A stretch of DNA of 64,000 bases from Nostoc indistinguendum CM1-VF10 (GTDB lineage Bacteria; Cyanobacteriota; Cyanobacteriia; Cyanobacteriales; Nostocaceae): NCBI GenBank assembly GCA_019359215.1, contig JAHHHS010000004.1:1-64000 (forward strand), read 5' to 3'. Position numbers and translations under genes: made by a program. Shown piece after piece: positions 63,726 to 64,000 of the stretch. Within the stretch, counting starts at the first letter, position 1, and every line of letters starts with the position of its first letter. The notes beneath the pieces were generated by a model. It searched no databases, was not told the origin of the DNA, and saw only the letters and a list, made by a program, of their open reading frames with translations.

Positions 63726-64000
63726 ATGAAAACAGGCCCCTTTGGAAGTTTACTTAAAAAACATGAGCATCAAAAAGAAGGAATCCCTGTTTTAGGAATA
63801 GAAAACATAGCTGCTATGAGGTTTATTCGTGGTAGTAAGATACACATAACTAAAGAAAAAGCTGAAGAATTATCTGGATATGATGTTCAGCCAGGAGATA
63901 TTTTAGTCTCGCGTTCGGGAACTGTAGGTGAAGTGTGTGTTGTTCCCGATGATATAGGTGAAGCAAGAATATCAACTAATTTAATGCGTATTTCCATTGT
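63726..64000 (+). CDS. hsdS: Type I restriction specificity subunit HsdS (partial, runs off the window)
   Basis: The first 91 codons read MKTGPFGSLLKKHEHQKEGI, PVLGIENIAAMRFIRGSKIH, EELSGYDVQPGDILVSRSGT and VCVVPDDIGEARISTNLMRI. GPFGS-L, the GxxYDVQPGDILVSR motif and the ISTNLMRI strand are typical of target-recognition domains of HsdS. The protein is cut at the window edge. Most HsdS proteins have about 30 more N-terminal residues, so the start may be further up or the gene N-terminally truncated. hsdM is not in the window. Confidence 0.85.
   Translation, partial: MKTGPFGSLLKKHEHQKEGIPVLGIENIAAMRFIRGSKIHITKEKAEELSGYDVQPGDILVSRSGTVGEVCVVPDDIGEARISTNLMRISI

Larger units (their letters stand above)
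57888..64000. mobile_element. Type V-K CRISPR-associated transposon (partial, one end)
   Basis: The element starts at TGTCGATTGCC (57888), three bases after tRNA-Arg, and runs beyond the window. It holds end repeats, a homing spacer, a short CRISPR array, a tracrRNA, cas12k and a MerR-type regulator; restriction-modification genes follow as cargo. The transposition genes tnsB, tnsC and tniQ normally lie at the other end and are not in the window. The arrangement follows the known type V-K layout (Cas12k side next to the tRNA). The far boundary is unknown. Confidence 0.85.

Overview
The window looks like a filamentous heterocyst-type cyanobacterium of the Nostocales (Nostoc/Calothrix/Tolypothrix-like). 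The octamer GCGATCGC (HIP1) is scattered through genes and spacers. The gene families are typical of the group: SLH-domain protein, FutABC iron importer, DUF2555, EGY-like site-2 protease, AMIN-domain protein and a DhaM fused to HPr and EI. The spacers carry many short dispersed palindromic repeats. The sequence gives no species name.

Layout. 1-8.8 kb: an SLH/fasciclin surface protein, a THUMP methyltransferase, a J-domain protein, a YbjN-domain protein, a lipoate ligase-like protein, a peptidase E and an HD hydrolase. 8.9-9.25 kb: three tandem copies of a short hairpin transcript unit just downstream of purH. 9.3-16.9 kb: purH, a frameshifted Uma2 nuclease, and an iron(III) ABC importer operon with two binding proteins, a fused permease and an ATPase. 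17-28 kb: a porin remnant, a TPM/LemA pair, an esterase with an apparent CTG start, DUF2555, coaBC, a RemA-like protein with a radical SAM protein, a site-2 protease, a GHL10 glycosidase and an unknown exported protein.

28.8-43 kb is an accessory secretion region. It has three RTX-type calcium-binding proteins (two sharing a duplicated segment), two small unknown proteins (one with a double-glycine-like leader), and a PpiC/SurA-like protein, an HlyD adaptor and a C39-peptidase ABC exporter with a cyclic-nucleotide-binding-like N-terminus, all on the minus strand. A second double-glycine peptide precursor lies at 47.0-47.2 kb. The likely theme is type I export with leader cleavage.

43-57.8 kb: a histidine phosphatase, an AMIN/beta-lactamase-like fusion, a decayed IS200-like transposase, an Eis-like acetyltransferase, the DhaM-HPr-EI phosphotransferase, a divergent HxlR/cupin pair, Nnr, and a murein-hydrolase activator gene with a frameshift after its signal peptide.

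57.8 kb to the end: tRNA-Arg(CCG), then one end of a type V-K CRISPR-associated transposon (CAST). In order it has end repeats, a delocalised 17-nt homing spacer matching the tRNA, a three-repeat CRISPR array, a tracrRNA, cas12k, a divergent MerR-type regulator (cvkR) and restriction-modification cargo. The tRNA protospacer has a GTG PAM, and the element begins about 60 bp downstream of it, as expected for Cas12k-guided insertion. cas12k is interrupted by a 145-bp miniature element with an 8-bp target duplication, and the first cargo gene is an HsdR fragment fused in frame to a TnpC/DUF6262-like protein. The transposase genes (tnsB, tnsC, tniQ) are not in the window and would be expected beyond its right edge.
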